NCBI GenBank assembly: GCA_029012365.1 | Contig: JAQXLY010000062.1 | Location: 1-42,157 of the forward strand | Direction of reading: 5' to 3' | DNA length: 42,157 bases | DNA from: Lachnospiraceae bacterium | GTDB lineage: Bacteria > Bacillota > Clostridia > Lachnospirales > Lachnospiraceae | Part shown: piece by piece, positions 30,582 through 39,813 of the stretch | Numbering within the stretch: the stretch's first letter is position 1 | Layout: each line of letters starts with the position of its first letter | Notes under the pieces: generated by a model | Seen by the model: the letters and a program-made list of their open reading frames with translations, nothing else | Databases searched by the model: none | Told to the model about the DNA's origin: nothing | Translations under genes and position numbers: made by a program

Positions 30582-32285
30582 TTATTCTCCCTGATAGCCG
30601 AAGCCAAGAATCGTAAATTTCTTATCCTTTGTCTCCGGATTGCGGCGAATTTCCACTGTATGTACCGTATTTTCCTTTCCTCTGTATGCAATCTGCGCCG
30701 TACTGTGCGTCCAGCCGACGATATGCGGGTCTGCCGTGAATACAAACTCTCCATCCACATAAATATCCGCTTTACCAAACTCCATACTGCCGGTATCCTT
30801 CGTAATCACAAGCAGATACGGACTCTTAATCTTAAGCACAAACGGTTCATCCGCCGCATCCCCCTCAATCATCCAGTTATTCGGGAACTGCGGTGTCCGG
30901 AAATTATCCAGATTCATTTCCACGTAATGTAAATCCGGGTCCGTACCGGTAAAGGAACCGCAGGAAATCTCTGCTTCCGCATAACCCTCCTTGCGGTCTA
31001 ACAGGCGCACATTCTTAAATTCCGGTTTGAATACGGTTTCCAACGTCTTATAATCAGGCTCCGTTCCTGCCTCCGTCTCATCCGCCTTTGCAAACAAATA
31101 GTCCAGACCGTCTGCCATAATGCGGTGTCCGTCGCTGGTCGGATGATAAACATCATAGAAAAAGCGGTTCTTTGAAATTACACGCCCTTTATCTGCCGGA
31201 AGATAAAACTGCTCTACAACCGCGTTCTTAACACTTACCATCGGCAAATCATAGCGAACGCCTACCGGCATCAGGCGTTCCTGTAAATTCCAGTCGTTTT
31301 CAAACACCGAAAACAAAAGAATAACCGCAGGTGCATTGTCCTCCTGCAAAATATTACGCACCAACGTCTCGTAGCAATCGCCCTTTGTCTCGTCTCCTTC
31401 ATCGTTTACCGCAAATTCTACGACTACCACATCAGGCTTTGCCCCTCTGCCAAGTACATCTCTTTCGTAGCGAATCATACCGAGCTCCGAAGAGGTACCT
31501 CCGACTCCGGCCTTTGTATAATGCACATTATCTCCTACAGCAAAACGCCTGCAGAAAGAATCATATGCCACCTTTGTATAACAGGTCTTCTGGCTCGGTA
31601 TCGCTCCGGCTCCTTCTGTTATGGAGCCTCCGATAAAGGCTATCGTTACATCCTTTCCGGCCTTTGCCTTCTCTATGGCACGCTTTAATCGTACATTGTT
31701 GCCGAGAGCTACAAAGGACTTTGCAATCATTTCCCTGTACCCTGCGCTTTCAAAATCAACCGGAGCATCCGGAACAAACTCCGGTGCGGTATATCCATCA
31801 TTTAGGTAAAGACGCACATTTACAACAGCAACCGCCCAGTCTGCTTCAAATTCAAACGCAAACTGTCCAACCACATTATCGTCCTCAGACCATGTGATTT
31901 CCGAAAGAGGAATTTCGTATTCGGAGCCGTTCGTCTGTATCTTCTTTGTAAATCTTGTCCCGCTCTGATACATATCCGTCTTACCGTACATGTGGAGCAC
32001 AAATTCTGTCTCCTGCTCCGTGTTCTCACAGGTCACTGACACTCCGACGGAATGAACCAGCTTTTTAAAGCCTTCTGCCGTATCCAGAAGTGATAGCATT
32101 TCCTCATCCGTTACTTTTCCGATGCCCCGCGCATAATTTGATAACCTCTTGTTGTCTAAGAACACCGCCCCCGCACTGCCGCCGTCCGGCTTTGTATATG
32201 CCTCTATTGACTTCTCATAGAGAACATAAATACTCGGACGCTTTTTTGTCGGGTCTTTCGGTGCTTTCGGTCCGCCTAAACTCAT
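30582..32285 (-). CDS. SGNH/GDSL hydrolase, cytoplasmic paralogue
   Basis: 567 residues with GAAAGGAGAAATAAA upstream and no signal peptide. An N-terminal beta-rich domain (about 1-185) precedes an SGNH domain with GGSITEGAGA, GVGGTSSELG, VEFAVNDEG and DVYHPTSDGH. The C-terminal domain, ending TAQIAYRGKENTVHTVEIRR, parallels the one in the next gene. The two are clearly paralogues, but this one seems to stay in the cytoplasm. It may finish deacetylation of imported oligosaccharides after the lipoprotein acts outside. That division of labour is inference. Confidence 0.85.
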   Translation of the reverse strand: MSLGGPKAPKDPTKKRPSIYVLYEKSIEAYTKPDGGSAGAVFLDNKRLSNYARGIGKVTDEEMLSLLDTAEGFKKLVHSVGVSVTCENTEQETEFVLHMYGKTDMYQSGTRFTKKIQTNGSEYEIPLSEITWSEDDNVVGQFAFEFEADWAVAVVNVRLYLNDGYTAPEFVPDAPVDFESAGYREMIAKSFVALGNNVRLKRAIEKAKAGKDVTIAFIGGSITEGAGAIPSQKTCYTKVAYDSFCRRFAVGDNVHYTKAGVGGTSSELGMIRYERDVLGRGAKPDVVVVEFAVNDEGDETKGDCYETLVRNILQEDNAPAVILLFSVFENDWNLQERLMPVGVRYDLPMVSVKNAVVEQFYLPADKGRVISKNRFFYDVYHPTSDGHRIMADGLDYLFAKADETEAGTEPDYKTLETVFKPEFKNVRLLDRKEGYAEAEISCGSFTGTDPDLHYVEMNLDNFRTPQFPNNWMIEGDAADEPFVLKIKSPYLLVITKDTGSMEFGKADIYVDGEFVFTADPHIVGWTHSTAQIAYRGKENTVHTVEIRRNPETKDKKFTILGFGYQGE

Positions 32286-32335
32286 TTTATTTCTCCTTTC
32301 GGGAAAGAATCCTGCGTTTCCACTCCGTTAAATCA

Positions 32336-32349
32336 TGTAAACGCTTTCA
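32336..32349 (-). promoter_or_regulatory. CcpA catabolite-repression (cre) site
   Basis: Minus-strand TGAAAGCGTTTACA fits the cre consensus at every defined position. It lies just downstream of the promoter, where bound CcpA (or a LacI-family regulator) would block transcription of the SGNH pair when preferred sugars are present. Confidence 0.8.
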
Positions 32350-32357
32350 CTTCTTTT

Positions 32358-32386
32358 ACTATACACAATTTTCAGGAAAAATTCAA
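32358..32386 (-). promoter_or_regulatory. Sigma-A promoter of the SGNH operon
   Basis: Minus-strand TTGAAT (32381-32386), 17-bp spacer, TATAGT (32358-32363), with the cre site beginning nine bases further on. Confidence 0.75.
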
Positions 32387-32424
32387 TTCCAAAAGCACCA
32401 AAAAACGACCTATTTTATAACAGC

Positions 32425-33315
32425 TTACCGGTTACTTCCCATAATCTCATATTGAAGCTGTACTATTGTCTGACTAATCCCGTACTCCCTGCAGCACTCC
32501 TGTGTCCGCTCCAAAAGTAACGTGGCAGCCTCCGCCTTAATTTCCCCGAAAACGCAAAAGAACACTTCGGCATAAATATCCTCTCCGTCCATGCTGAACA
32601 GCCGCAGCTTCCGAAGCTCTCCGGACGGACACAGCTCTCCGAGCTCTCTTCTTATCCGACTGTATTTTTCTGCTTCTAACGGTGAACGAACAGTCAAAAC
32701 GGCAAAAATCTTTTTCAAATTTCTTGCCACTCCGCAAAAAATCACCATGGTCATCCCAATGGACAGCACCGAATCAAGCACCGGCATATCAAAAAAGCAC
32801 ATCACACATCCCACAATAAATACCGCAATCCATGTCAATACATCCTCCAACATATGCATGCTGATTGTTTTCTCATTTATGTTCTTCCCTTTAGCAGTCA
32901 GAAGCATTGCCATACCGTTTACCAGAATACCGAATACTGCAAACAGAAGCATTCCTCTTCCGTTGATTTCTCTCGGTGAAAAAAAACGCTGAACCGAAGT
33001 AACAATTAAAATTACGCCACCGGTCAGCAGAATCAGATTATTCACAAGCCCCGCTGCCACCGAAAACCGCCGGTAACCGAAATGGTACCTCTCATTCGGA
33101 GGACGCTTTGAAAACTTCTCCATTCTCCACGCCATACCCAGTGCGATACAATCCCCGAAATCGTGAATTGCATCCGACAATATCGTCACACTTCCGGTCA
33201 CCATACTTCCCCACACCTCTACAAAGGTAAAAAACAGGTTTAAGAGAAACGCAAGCATAATCCGGTTTTCTGACGTTTTTACCTTAAGCCGCTTCTTTTT
33301 TCTTCTCATACACAT
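32425..33315 (-). CDS. Cation diffusion facilitator (CDF) family transporter
   Basis: 296 residues. A basic N-terminus is followed by six membrane helices. The metal site motifs are ILSDAIHDFGD in helix 2 and MHMLEDVLTW in helix 5, and the histidine-containing RPPNERYHFGYRRF loop is typical. A short cytoplasmic domain follows. CDF proteins export Zn2+, Fe2+, Mn2+ or Co2+ by proton exchange; the metal is not certain here, as the helix-2 H-D pair suggests Zn or Fe. An ATG two codons later is an alternative start. A strong hairpin occupies the leader and covers the likely ribosome-binding site. Confidence 0.9.
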   Translation of the reverse strand: MCMRRKKKRLKVKTSENRIMLAFLLNLFFTFVEVWGSMVTGSVTILSDAIHDFGDCIALGMAWRMEKFSKRPPNERYHFGYRRFSVAAGLVNNLILLTGGVILIVTSVQRFFSPREINGRGMLLFAVFGILVNGMAMLLTAKGKNINEKTISMHMLEDVLTWIAVFIVGCVMCFFDMPVLDSVLSIGMTMVIFCGVARNLKKIFAVLTVRSPLEAEKYSRIRRELGELCPSGELRKLRLFSMDGEDIYAEVFFCVFGEIKAEAATLLLERTQECCREYGISQTIVQLQYEIMGSNR

Positions 33316-33373
33316 AAAAAGGGACCGCCCTTTCCTACACTTACAATACAGTGTATTCCGACAGACGGTCCCT
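33316..33373 (-). terminator. Hairpin with T-run directly before the CDF start codon
   Basis: AGGGACCG (33320-33327) pairs with CGGTCCCT (33366-33373), with an inner TACACT/AGTGTA stem. On the minus strand it is followed by TTTTT and, within a few bases, the ATG at 33315. The Shine-Dalgarno-like AGGAAAGGG lies inside the fold. It can terminate the CAP gene and may also attenuate or block translation of the transporter. Confidence 0.6.
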
Positions 33374-33399
33374 GTGATTCCTCTTAAAACCTATTTATC

Positions 33400-34161
33400 T
33401 TATTTGTAAATAAACAACTGGGTAAAGTAATTAACGCCCCTTGCATTCCTGTGGTAGCCTACACCTAACTCCGTAAAGCTTGCATTTAAAATATTTGCGC
33501 GGTGTCCTTCGGAATTCATCCAGGCATTTACTACCTCTTCCGGAGATTTCTGCCCCCAGGCAATGTTTTCACCGGAATAACGGTAAGAAATGCCGTAATC
33601 CCTAAGCACGGTGGAAAAATATCTTCCGTCCGGGCGGGTATGGGAAAAGGATTTCTCAATTTCCAGTGCACGTACCTGTGCTGCTTCGCTTAACTTGGCG
33701 GAATACTTCACCGGGCTAAGTCCCGCTGCTGCGCGGTGTTCATTTACCAGCTCTGTAATCCGTAAGCCGTACACATAAGCCTGATCCTGCTCTTCCGGAC
33801 TTGATTCCGGTGTCTCCGGCACATTTTCCGGTGTCTCCGGCTGCTCCGGTAAAATTACGTCCGGAGTTTCCGGCTGCTCCTCTTCCGGCGTACCCGGCTG
33901 TTCCGGCACATTTTCCTCCGGTACCTCCGGCTGCTCCGGTCTTTCTGTCTCCGGTAACTCCGTACAACCGAACTTCAAAAGTATCTCCCAAATCCGGTCA
34001 CACTCCACATTCATCTGCTGTAGCTTATCATTCAATTCTCCTATGGTATTGCAGTCAATTTTGTTTCCCTTTACCGGAATCACCGCTGCCTGTGCTTCCG
34101 ATACGCCTCCCATTGCAATTAACAGCGCTGCCGCCATTGCACATACGCTTACCTTTCTCAT
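33400..34161 (-). CDS. Secreted CAP/SCP-domain protein
   Basis: About 253 residues from the ATG at 34161 (AAGAAAGGAGAAACGT upstream). A signal peptide (MRKVSVCAMAAALLIAMGGV, cleavage likely after AQA) is followed by a short conserved region, a Pro/Glu-rich spacer with PEQPE and PETPE repeats (about 70-125), and a CAP domain with RITELVNEHRAAAGLSPVKY, FSHTRPDGRYFSTVLRDYG, GENIAWGQKSPEEVVNAWMN, SEGHRANIL. CAP proteins of this YkwD type are common in Firmicutes and implicated in wall or matrix interactions; no reaction is established. Confidence 0.88.
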   Translation of the reverse strand: MRKVSVCAMAAALLIAMGGVSEAQAAVIPVKGNKIDCNTIGELNDKLQQMNVECDRIWEILLKFGCTELPETERPEQPEVPEENVPEQPGTPEEEQPETPDVILPEQPETPENVPETPESSPEEQDQAYVYGLRITELVNEHRAAAGLSPVKYSAKLSEAAQVRALEIEKSFSHTRPDGRYFSTVLRDYGISYRYSGENIAWGQKSPEEVVNAWMNSEGHRANILNASFTELGVGYHRNARGVNYFTQLFIYK

Positions 34162-34308
34162 ACGTTTCTCCTTTCTTTGCTTCCATCCTGTTACGTATAT
34201 CCCCCTATATGGCACGGGTACCCCGCCACACCGTTATCCTAACACAAAAGCCCGGAAAGGTACATAGTGGAACACTGGAAATCAGCGCAGGTTTTTCCTG
34301 TTACTCTC

Positions 34309-37047
34309 TTATTTCACACGCTTCTTTCCTTCATACAGCACCTTTCGATATACCTTCCTGCAAAATGTCACATCCTCCTCCGTAAAATCATGATAGGAAA
34401 AGGTTGCTTCCTTAGCGAGCTGCATATAACGGTTCTTTTCCTCCTCCGTAAGCTCTTTGCACTGCTTTCTTAATACTTCTTCATATTCTTCGTCCCAGAC
34501 ATACTTTTTTCTGATTTTCCCTTTGGCACGAAGCTTACGGTAAAGTCTCCGGTTTAAAAGCTTAATCTTCTGCCTGTTTCCTCTCCGCTTCATCTTTTTG
34601 CGAAGCCGGCGTTCATCCACAGCCTGCTTCGCTTTCCGATACCCCGAAAAAAACGGCAGAATAATCAAAACTCCCAGTCCGGCAAAAGCGAAAATGAGCA
34701 CGACCGGGTTCACATCGAAATACCGCGTTTTCCCCTCTATGTCTGTTTCAACCTTCCCCGTACCTTCCGAATCCTCCTTTTGTTCCGTACCGCTGTTTCG
34801 AAGCTCGGTATCATCAGGCACCGGTGTTACAGACTGACCTTCCTCTGAAACAGGCGAAGGCATCCCGGTGGGCTCCGGTGTTACCGTAGGTTTGTCCGCA
34901 TCCCCCTCTTCGACAGGCTTTTGCGTCGGTAGACTCTCCGAATGCATTATCGTTCCGGATTCCGGCTCAAATACCGTCTCTCCCGATAACAGGACACTGT
35001 ACCCATTTGTTACCTCCACCGGAATCCAGCCCAGTCCCTCCAGATAAATTTCCACCCATGCATGACCGTTACTGTCAAGAACTACAGCTTCATACTTTCC
35101 CGTGAGCCTGTCCTGTGCAAATCCTCCCGACACATAGCCGGATACATACCTTGCCGGTACCCCAAGCTCCCGTAAAATCATCACAGATGCACTCGCATAA
35201 TGCATACAGTAGCCTTTACGACCCGTTCCCAGAAAATATTCAACCGGCTCACTCCCTGCCGGAAGCTCCGGCAGCTCCAGACTGTAGGATGTATTTCTCC
35301 TCATCCAGTCTGCCACAAGATACGCGAAATTTAAACGGGTCAGGTTCACTGATTCCATACCCTCTGCACGAAAAAAGCTCTTTCCGGAGGTTCTGATTTC
35401 ATCCGCTACTCTCTTTACCTGCTCCATCCCGTCCGGCACATCCAGATAATGCTCCGTGACATAGGATTCATACCAATCCTCCCAGTCCTTCCTTATTTCC
35501 GGATTTTTTCCGTCATATACATGCTCAGACAATAGCTTCGTAAGCTCGTTTACATTATAATTCCAAACCGTAAACGCTACCTTTGTCAGATTTTTCTCCT
35601 TGATGTACCGGCTGTCTCCCTCTGCACGGATTTCCGTGCTTTCCGGGTTTGAAAAATACGGCAGATAAGCTTTTCTCATATTTGCCTGTGCATAATACAG
35701 CCAGCCTCCGATACTCCGGTCCTTAGCCTCCGACAAAGATGTCTTACCGTAATATTCGGCAACACGCTCTGCCCCAAGAGAAGCAAGCTCGCGTGCAAGC
35801 TCCTCCGGTTCAAAGCCTGCCCTCCCGGATGCTTTTTCAAATGCCTCCACATCCGTACTCCACACACCGTTATGATATTCATCCGCATAAAAGCCGACAA
35901 GATATATCCCGTGAGCAGGTTTGATTTCCAGTGCTACTTTTAGTACCGTTTCTTCATTATACTCCGGCTTACTGTTATCCAGACGGGCATAATTCGATTC
36001 CGGCACATCCTTTGCATTACTATCTTTCTTCTTTAAGAGCTCATTGATTGCCTTTTCCACGGACTCTGCCACATTAAACTCCTGTCTGCCGGCCCAGTCC
36101 GCAATTTCATTTCCGATTTCCTTCTGCTTCTGCTTTATCTTCTGTTTGCCGTTCTCCACTACCTCGGCTGCACGAGCTCCTCCCGCAAACTTCACTGCCA
36201 TACAGAGTACCAGAACATAAATGCCTGCCGGCATCCATGATACACAGCCGGATAGTCTGCCTCTCCATCCGCTCTTTTCCTTTCTGCACGCCCCTGCCGC
36301 AAACTCCGGCTTCCGAAAGCCTGTCCCTTTGGCAAGCAGCACTCCGGCAGTCATTATGAACAAACTGAGTCCCGTAGGCGCTTCTCCAACGAGCAATTCC
36401 GCTGTCAGTACAAAAGCAGGAACAAACACCAGTGTCATGGAACGCTTCCTAAACCGCGCCCACCATACAAGCAGAAAGCAAAGCGCGGTAAGAGAAAAGC
36501 TGAGTGCGGTTTCAATTTCATTAAAATCCCCCGCCGGACACCGAAATCCCGTCTTATAATAAGCATTCCAACGATTTAAATAAACGGTTCCTATTGCCTG
36601 TAATCCCGCAATAATCCGCGCACCCTTTGCCGTCCGCAGTACATAGAGCACAAAGCCAAGGCTGCCTGCCACACCGATACCAAGGCCGATAACGGTTTGA
36701 AGCCATGAATTTTTCCCGCACCGTGCCGCTTTCTCAGGTCGCATTTCGCCGTTTACACCCCTGCCAAACACCTTTTTAGCAGATTGCACAAGAAAAAGGG
36801 AGGCTCCGTCCGTCAGAATGCTCACAAGTATCGTTACCAAAAGTAACCGAAACAGCATACCGGTCATTCCGATGTTCCATTCAAACACACTGCGAAGCAT
36901 GCCGGCTGATGCCCCGAAAAACAAAAGGGTACACAGCACAAATAGGGAATATTCTCCCGAAGGAGAACTCCCCGTCCCCAAAAAAGACGTATGAAATTGT
37001 CCTGCTCCGACGGATTCACTCCATCGTACCTTACGCTTTCTTTTCAT
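34309..37047 (-). CDS. Multi-span transglutaminase-like protein (TgpA type)
   Basis: 912 residues. About six N-terminal membrane helices are followed by a large extracytoplasmic region with a transglutaminase core: YCMHYASASVMILRELGVPA (catalytic Cys), YVSGY, NGHAWVEIYLEGLGWIPVEV (catalytic His, then Asp equivalent). Next come a Pro/Thr linker, another membrane helix (about 785-805) and a basic cytoplasmic tail with a DUF4129-like helical segment. It is the third gene of a MoxR-DUF58-transglutaminase operon, a conserved trio of unsettled function, possibly cell-envelope assembly. Confidence 0.88.
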   Translation of the reverse strand: MKRKRKVRWSESVGAGQFHTSFLGTGSSPSGEYSLFVLCTLLFFGASAGMLRSVFEWNIGMTGMLFRLLLVTILVSILTDGASLFLVQSAKKVFGRGVNGEMRPEKAARCGKNSWLQTVIGLGIGVAGSLGFVLYVLRTAKGARIIAGLQAIGTVYLNRWNAYYKTGFRCPAGDFNEIETALSFSLTALCFLLVWWARFRKRSMTLVFVPAFVLTAELLVGEAPTGLSLFIMTAGVLLAKGTGFRKPEFAAGACRKEKSGWRGRLSGCVSWMPAGIYVLVLCMAVKFAGGARAAEVVENGKQKIKQKQKEIGNEIADWAGRQEFNVAESVEKAINELLKKKDSNAKDVPESNYARLDNSKPEYNEETVLKVALEIKPAHGIYLVGFYADEYHNGVWSTDVEAFEKASGRAGFEPEELARELASLGAERVAEYYGKTSLSEAKDRSIGGWLYYAQANMRKAYLPYFSNPESTEIRAEGDSRYIKEKNLTKVAFTVWNYNVNELTKLLSEHVYDGKNPEIRKDWEDWYESYVTEHYLDVPDGMEQVKRVADEIRTSGKSFFRAEGMESVNLTRLNFAYLVADWMRRNTSYSLELPELPAGSEPVEYFLGTGRKGYCMHYASASVMILRELGVPARYVSGYVSGGFAQDRLTGKYEAVVLDSNGHAWVEIYLEGLGWIPVEVTNGYSVLLSGETVFEPESGTIMHSESLPTQKPVEEGDADKPTVTPEPTGMPSPVSEEGQSVTPVPDDTELRNSGTEQKEDSEGTGKVETDIEGKTRYFDVNPVVLIFAFAGLGVLIILPFFSGYRKAKQAVDERRLRKKMKRRGNRQKIKLLNRRLYRKLRAKGKIRKKYVWDEEYEEVLRKQCKELTEEEKNRYMQLAKEATFSYHDFTEEDVTFCRKVYRKVLYEGKKRVK

Positions 37048-37064
37048 TTCTTTTCTACCCGTTT

Positions 37065-38174
37065 CTATAATACAAGCTCTATCTGTGCCAATGATTGCTC
37101 TGTTTCCTTTGCCGAAAGCTCTGCAAGTACCTCGTCTTCCTTCTTTAGCACAAGCCTTTCATTCAGGGACAGTGCCCACACATAAGGCTCCATGCGGTAT
37201 TTTTCCCGATAACGAAGTCGCATCGCTTCCTTCGGTCTTTTCCATCGAACCCGCATCAGCATTCCAAGGAAAACAAATAAACTCTCCTCATTATCCACAC
37301 GAATCCTGACAATGTCCTGCTCCGCTTCATCGTACCAGACGACATAATGCGGACACCCTGCATCCATGACAGAAAAAGACAGACTTGCCGCCGCCTCTAA
37401 GAAAGGAATAACCCTTTGCTGCTTCTTTTTGTGCTTTTTCGGGCAATACTCCAAAAAGAGAATTACCGGACATGCCTTCGGAAGAGAATTTTCCTTTACC
37501 ATAATGTCATCCTGCTTTGCCGTCAGCTTCCAGTGAATATTTTGCAGACGGTCTCCCTTTCGATATTCCCGTACCTGAAAAATCTCGCTGTTGTCATGCC
37601 CCGGCACATGCTCGTCATAGACATCGGCCTCTCCGTAGAAATTCCGTACCGCAAGGCTAAGACGTACCGGTATATCATAGAGCTTTGGTAATACCTGTAT
37701 CTGTGTCTTACTTTTTCCCCGGATGTTCCCGTAAAACAGCCCGGTCACGTCATATACCCGCATTTTTTTCAGACTCAACCGATATGTCCCCGTACCGTCA
37801 AAGGAAAGCATCCGCAGAAAGGCCTCCTCTCCCCGCGGAATTTCCGGAAGACGCATCCATTGCTTTTTCTTTTTTCCTGTACACAAATCCTCCGTCACAA
37901 GCAAAGCTTTCATCCGCGCCATAGGTAAAAAGCCTTTATTTGTAATAACCATTTTTACCAGACTTTCCTTCCCCGGCTCGGCAATTCCTACCGGAGTCTC
38001 TATTGTCCCCCGGATAGTAAGCTTCCGAAACCAGACAAAAAAGAAGGACAGCAAAAAAAGTGTTGCCTGCAAATACACAAGTAACATAAATTCCATATTT
38101 TCATACATCATCGCAAGATATCCGGTTGCGAGAATGCTTACGCCTAAAATGATGAAACTACACACGATACTCAT
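37065..38174 (-). CDS. DUF58 protein
   Basis: 369 residues; a GTG three codons in is an alternative start with better spacing. Two N-terminal membrane helices (about 5-45) are followed by a beta-rich stalk and the DUF58/von-Willebrand-A-like signature FQVREYRKGDRLQNIHWKLT with KQDDIMVKENSLPKA. DUF58 proteins are partners of MoxR AAA ATPases, which are thought to remodel them. The start overlaps the end of the moxR-like gene by 17 bp, and the stop is 17 bp from the transglutaminase gene. Confidence 0.9.
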   Translation of the reverse strand: MSIVCSFIILGVSILATGYLAMMYENMEFMLLVYLQATLFLLSFFFVWFRKLTIRGTIETPVGIAEPGKESLVKMVITNKGFLPMARMKALLVTEDLCTGKKKKQWMRLPEIPRGEEAFLRMLSFDGTGTYRLSLKKMRVYDVTGLFYGNIRGKSKTQIQVLPKLYDIPVRLSLAVRNFYGEADVYDEHVPGHDNSEIFQVREYRKGDRLQNIHWKLTAKQDDIMVKENSLPKACPVILFLEYCPKKHKKKQQRVIPFLEAAASLSFSVMDAGCPHYVVWYDEAEQDIVRIRVDNEESLFVFLGMLMRVRWKRPKEAMRLRYREKYRMEPYVWALSLNERLVLKKEDEVLAELSAKETEQSLAQIELVL

Positions 38175-39186
38175 CCTTCTTCATGTATGATGCCGGCTGC
38201 CTTGTCTGCGCCAGAATTTCTTCCAGCACACCCGTTTCAGTGATATGCGCTACTCTTGCTTTCGTATTTAACACAATGCGGTGCTTTGCCACATCCTGAA
38301 AAATATGAACCACGTCCTCCGGCAGCACATAATCCCTGCCCTCCAGATACGCCCATGCCTTTGCCATCCGAACGATAGCAATGGAACCGCGCGGACTCAG
38401 CCCCAGCTCAATATAAGCATGCTCTCTGGTATGTTTCGACAAAAGCGCTACGTAAGAATACAGAGCGTCGCTTACCTGCACCGCATCCACCTGTTCCTTC
38501 ATCCGCACCAGCTGCTCCTTACTAAGCACCGGGTTTACCGTTTTTCCGGCAGCGCCGCTCTTTCCTTTTAAAATCTCGACCTCATCCTTAAGCTCCGGAT
38601 ATCCCATACTCATACAAATCATAAAGCGGTCCAGCTGCGACTCCGGCAAAAGCTGAGTACCGGAGCTTCCCTTCGGGTTCTGTGTTGCCATAACAACAAA
38701 CGGATCCGGCACTTTTCTGCTCTCTCCGTCCACCGTAACCTTTCCCTCTTCCATTACCTCTAAAAGTGCCGACTGGGTTTTCGGTGATGTCCGGTTGATT
38801 TCGTCCGCTAAAAACATATTACACATGATAGCTCCGGGATAATACACAAACCGCCCGGTTTCCTTTTGATACATATTAAAGCCTAAAATATCTGCCGGCA
38901 TCACATCCGGAGTAAACTGCATCCGGTGGGTCTCAAGGGAAAGAACCTTTGAAAACGACATCACAAGCGTCGTTTTGCCTACCCCCGGCACGTCCTCAAT
39001 TAAAATATGACCGCCTGCCAAAATGGTAGCAAACGCCTTTCTGATACAGTCATCCTTCCCCGTCACTGCCTTCTTCACTTCACTTATCACACTGTGGGCC
39101 GCATCATTTATCCCAACGTTACCTCCGCACTTCCCGCAGAAACGCTCTCCCGGTAGCATTCGATTTCCGCACTTTTTACAAATCAT
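38158..39186 (-). CDS. MoxR-family AAA+ ATPase with N-terminal zinc ribbon
   Basis: About 342 residues from the ATG at 39186 (GAAGGGAATACTACC upstream). The start MICKKCGNRMLPGERFCGKC is a zinc ribbon, unusual for MoxR and shared in style with two other proteins in this window. The AAA core has Walker A EDVPGVGKTTL, QFTPDVMPADILG, Walker B MFLADEINRTSPKTQSALLE, sensor VMATQNP and arginine-finger region PESQLDRFM, with the helical lid SPRGSIAIVRMAKAWAYLEG. It likely acts as a chaperone for the DUF58 partner. Confidence 0.93.
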   Translation of the reverse strand: MICKKCGNRMLPGERFCGKCGGNVGINDAAHSVISEVKKAVTGKDDCIRKAFATILAGGHILIEDVPGVGKTTLVMSFSKVLSLETHRMQFTPDVMPADILGFNMYQKETGRFVYYPGAIMCNMFLADEINRTSPKTQSALLEVMEEGKVTVDGESRKVPDPFVVMATQNPKGSSGTQLLPESQLDRFMICMSMGYPELKDEVEILKGKSGAAGKTVNPVLSKEQLVRMKEQVDAVQVSDALYSYVALLSKHTREHAYIELGLSPRGSIAIVRMAKAWAYLEGRDYVLPEDVVHIFQDVAKHRIVLNTKARVAHITETGVLEEILAQTRQPASYMKKDEYRV

Positions 39187-39363
39187 GGTAGTATTCCCTT
39201 CTATCTTTGTTTTCTGTTTTTCTGCTTCTGTCCTTCTTATTTTTTCATATTTTCCGGCATCTCTCACAGTATATCTTTTTCATAATAACCGGAGTTTATT
39301 ACTTACCTCTTTACTTTCCGCTTACCTTACTCTTTTACTTGTCTCATATATTTCACGGAGCCC

Positions 39364-39813
39364 TTATAGTTCTCTTTTTGTTAATTTCTGTAAGAGTGCC
39401 TGACATCCGCGAAGCACATCCCGGTACGTAGTAGCAAAATCTCCGGTATACCATGGGTCCGCCACATCACTTCCGTCTCCCGCAAAGGAAAGCAGCTTAT
39501 AAATCTTCCCTTCCGGGTCACCCTCCGCAATGCGGTTCATATTGCGGATATTGGCGGTATCCATGCCAATCAGATAATCATAGTATTCATAATCCGCCTT
39601 GGTCATCTGCACCGCCCGGTGCGGCACCACCGGTATACCCCTGTACTTCAGCTCATTCACCGTCCCGTAGTGCGGTGAATTGCCAATCTCCTCGCGGCTG
39701 GTTGCCGCGGACTCTATCTCAAATAAATGCTCTAAGTGAGCCTCCTTCACTAAGTGGGTCATGACGCTCTGCGCCATTGTGGAACGGCATACTTTCCCTA
39801 TCAAATGGTACAA
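39364..39813 (-). pseudogene. Low-molecular-weight protein tyrosine phosphatase, 5' end lost
   Basis: The frame keeps most of an LMW-PTP: CRSTMAQSVMTHLVKEAHLE, ESAATSREEIGNSPHYGTVN, RAVQMTKADYEYYDYLIGMD and the general-acid DPWYTGDFATTYRDV. The family normally starts with about 7-15 residues reaching the P-loop C-x5-R-S/T. Here the first Cys and the residues before CRST are missing and are replaced by unrelated sequence (YHLIGKV) belonging to the serine recombinase element. The product, if made from a TTG, would lack the nucleophilic cysteine's loop and be inactive. The missing 5' part should lie beyond the right end of the window. Confidence 0.8.
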
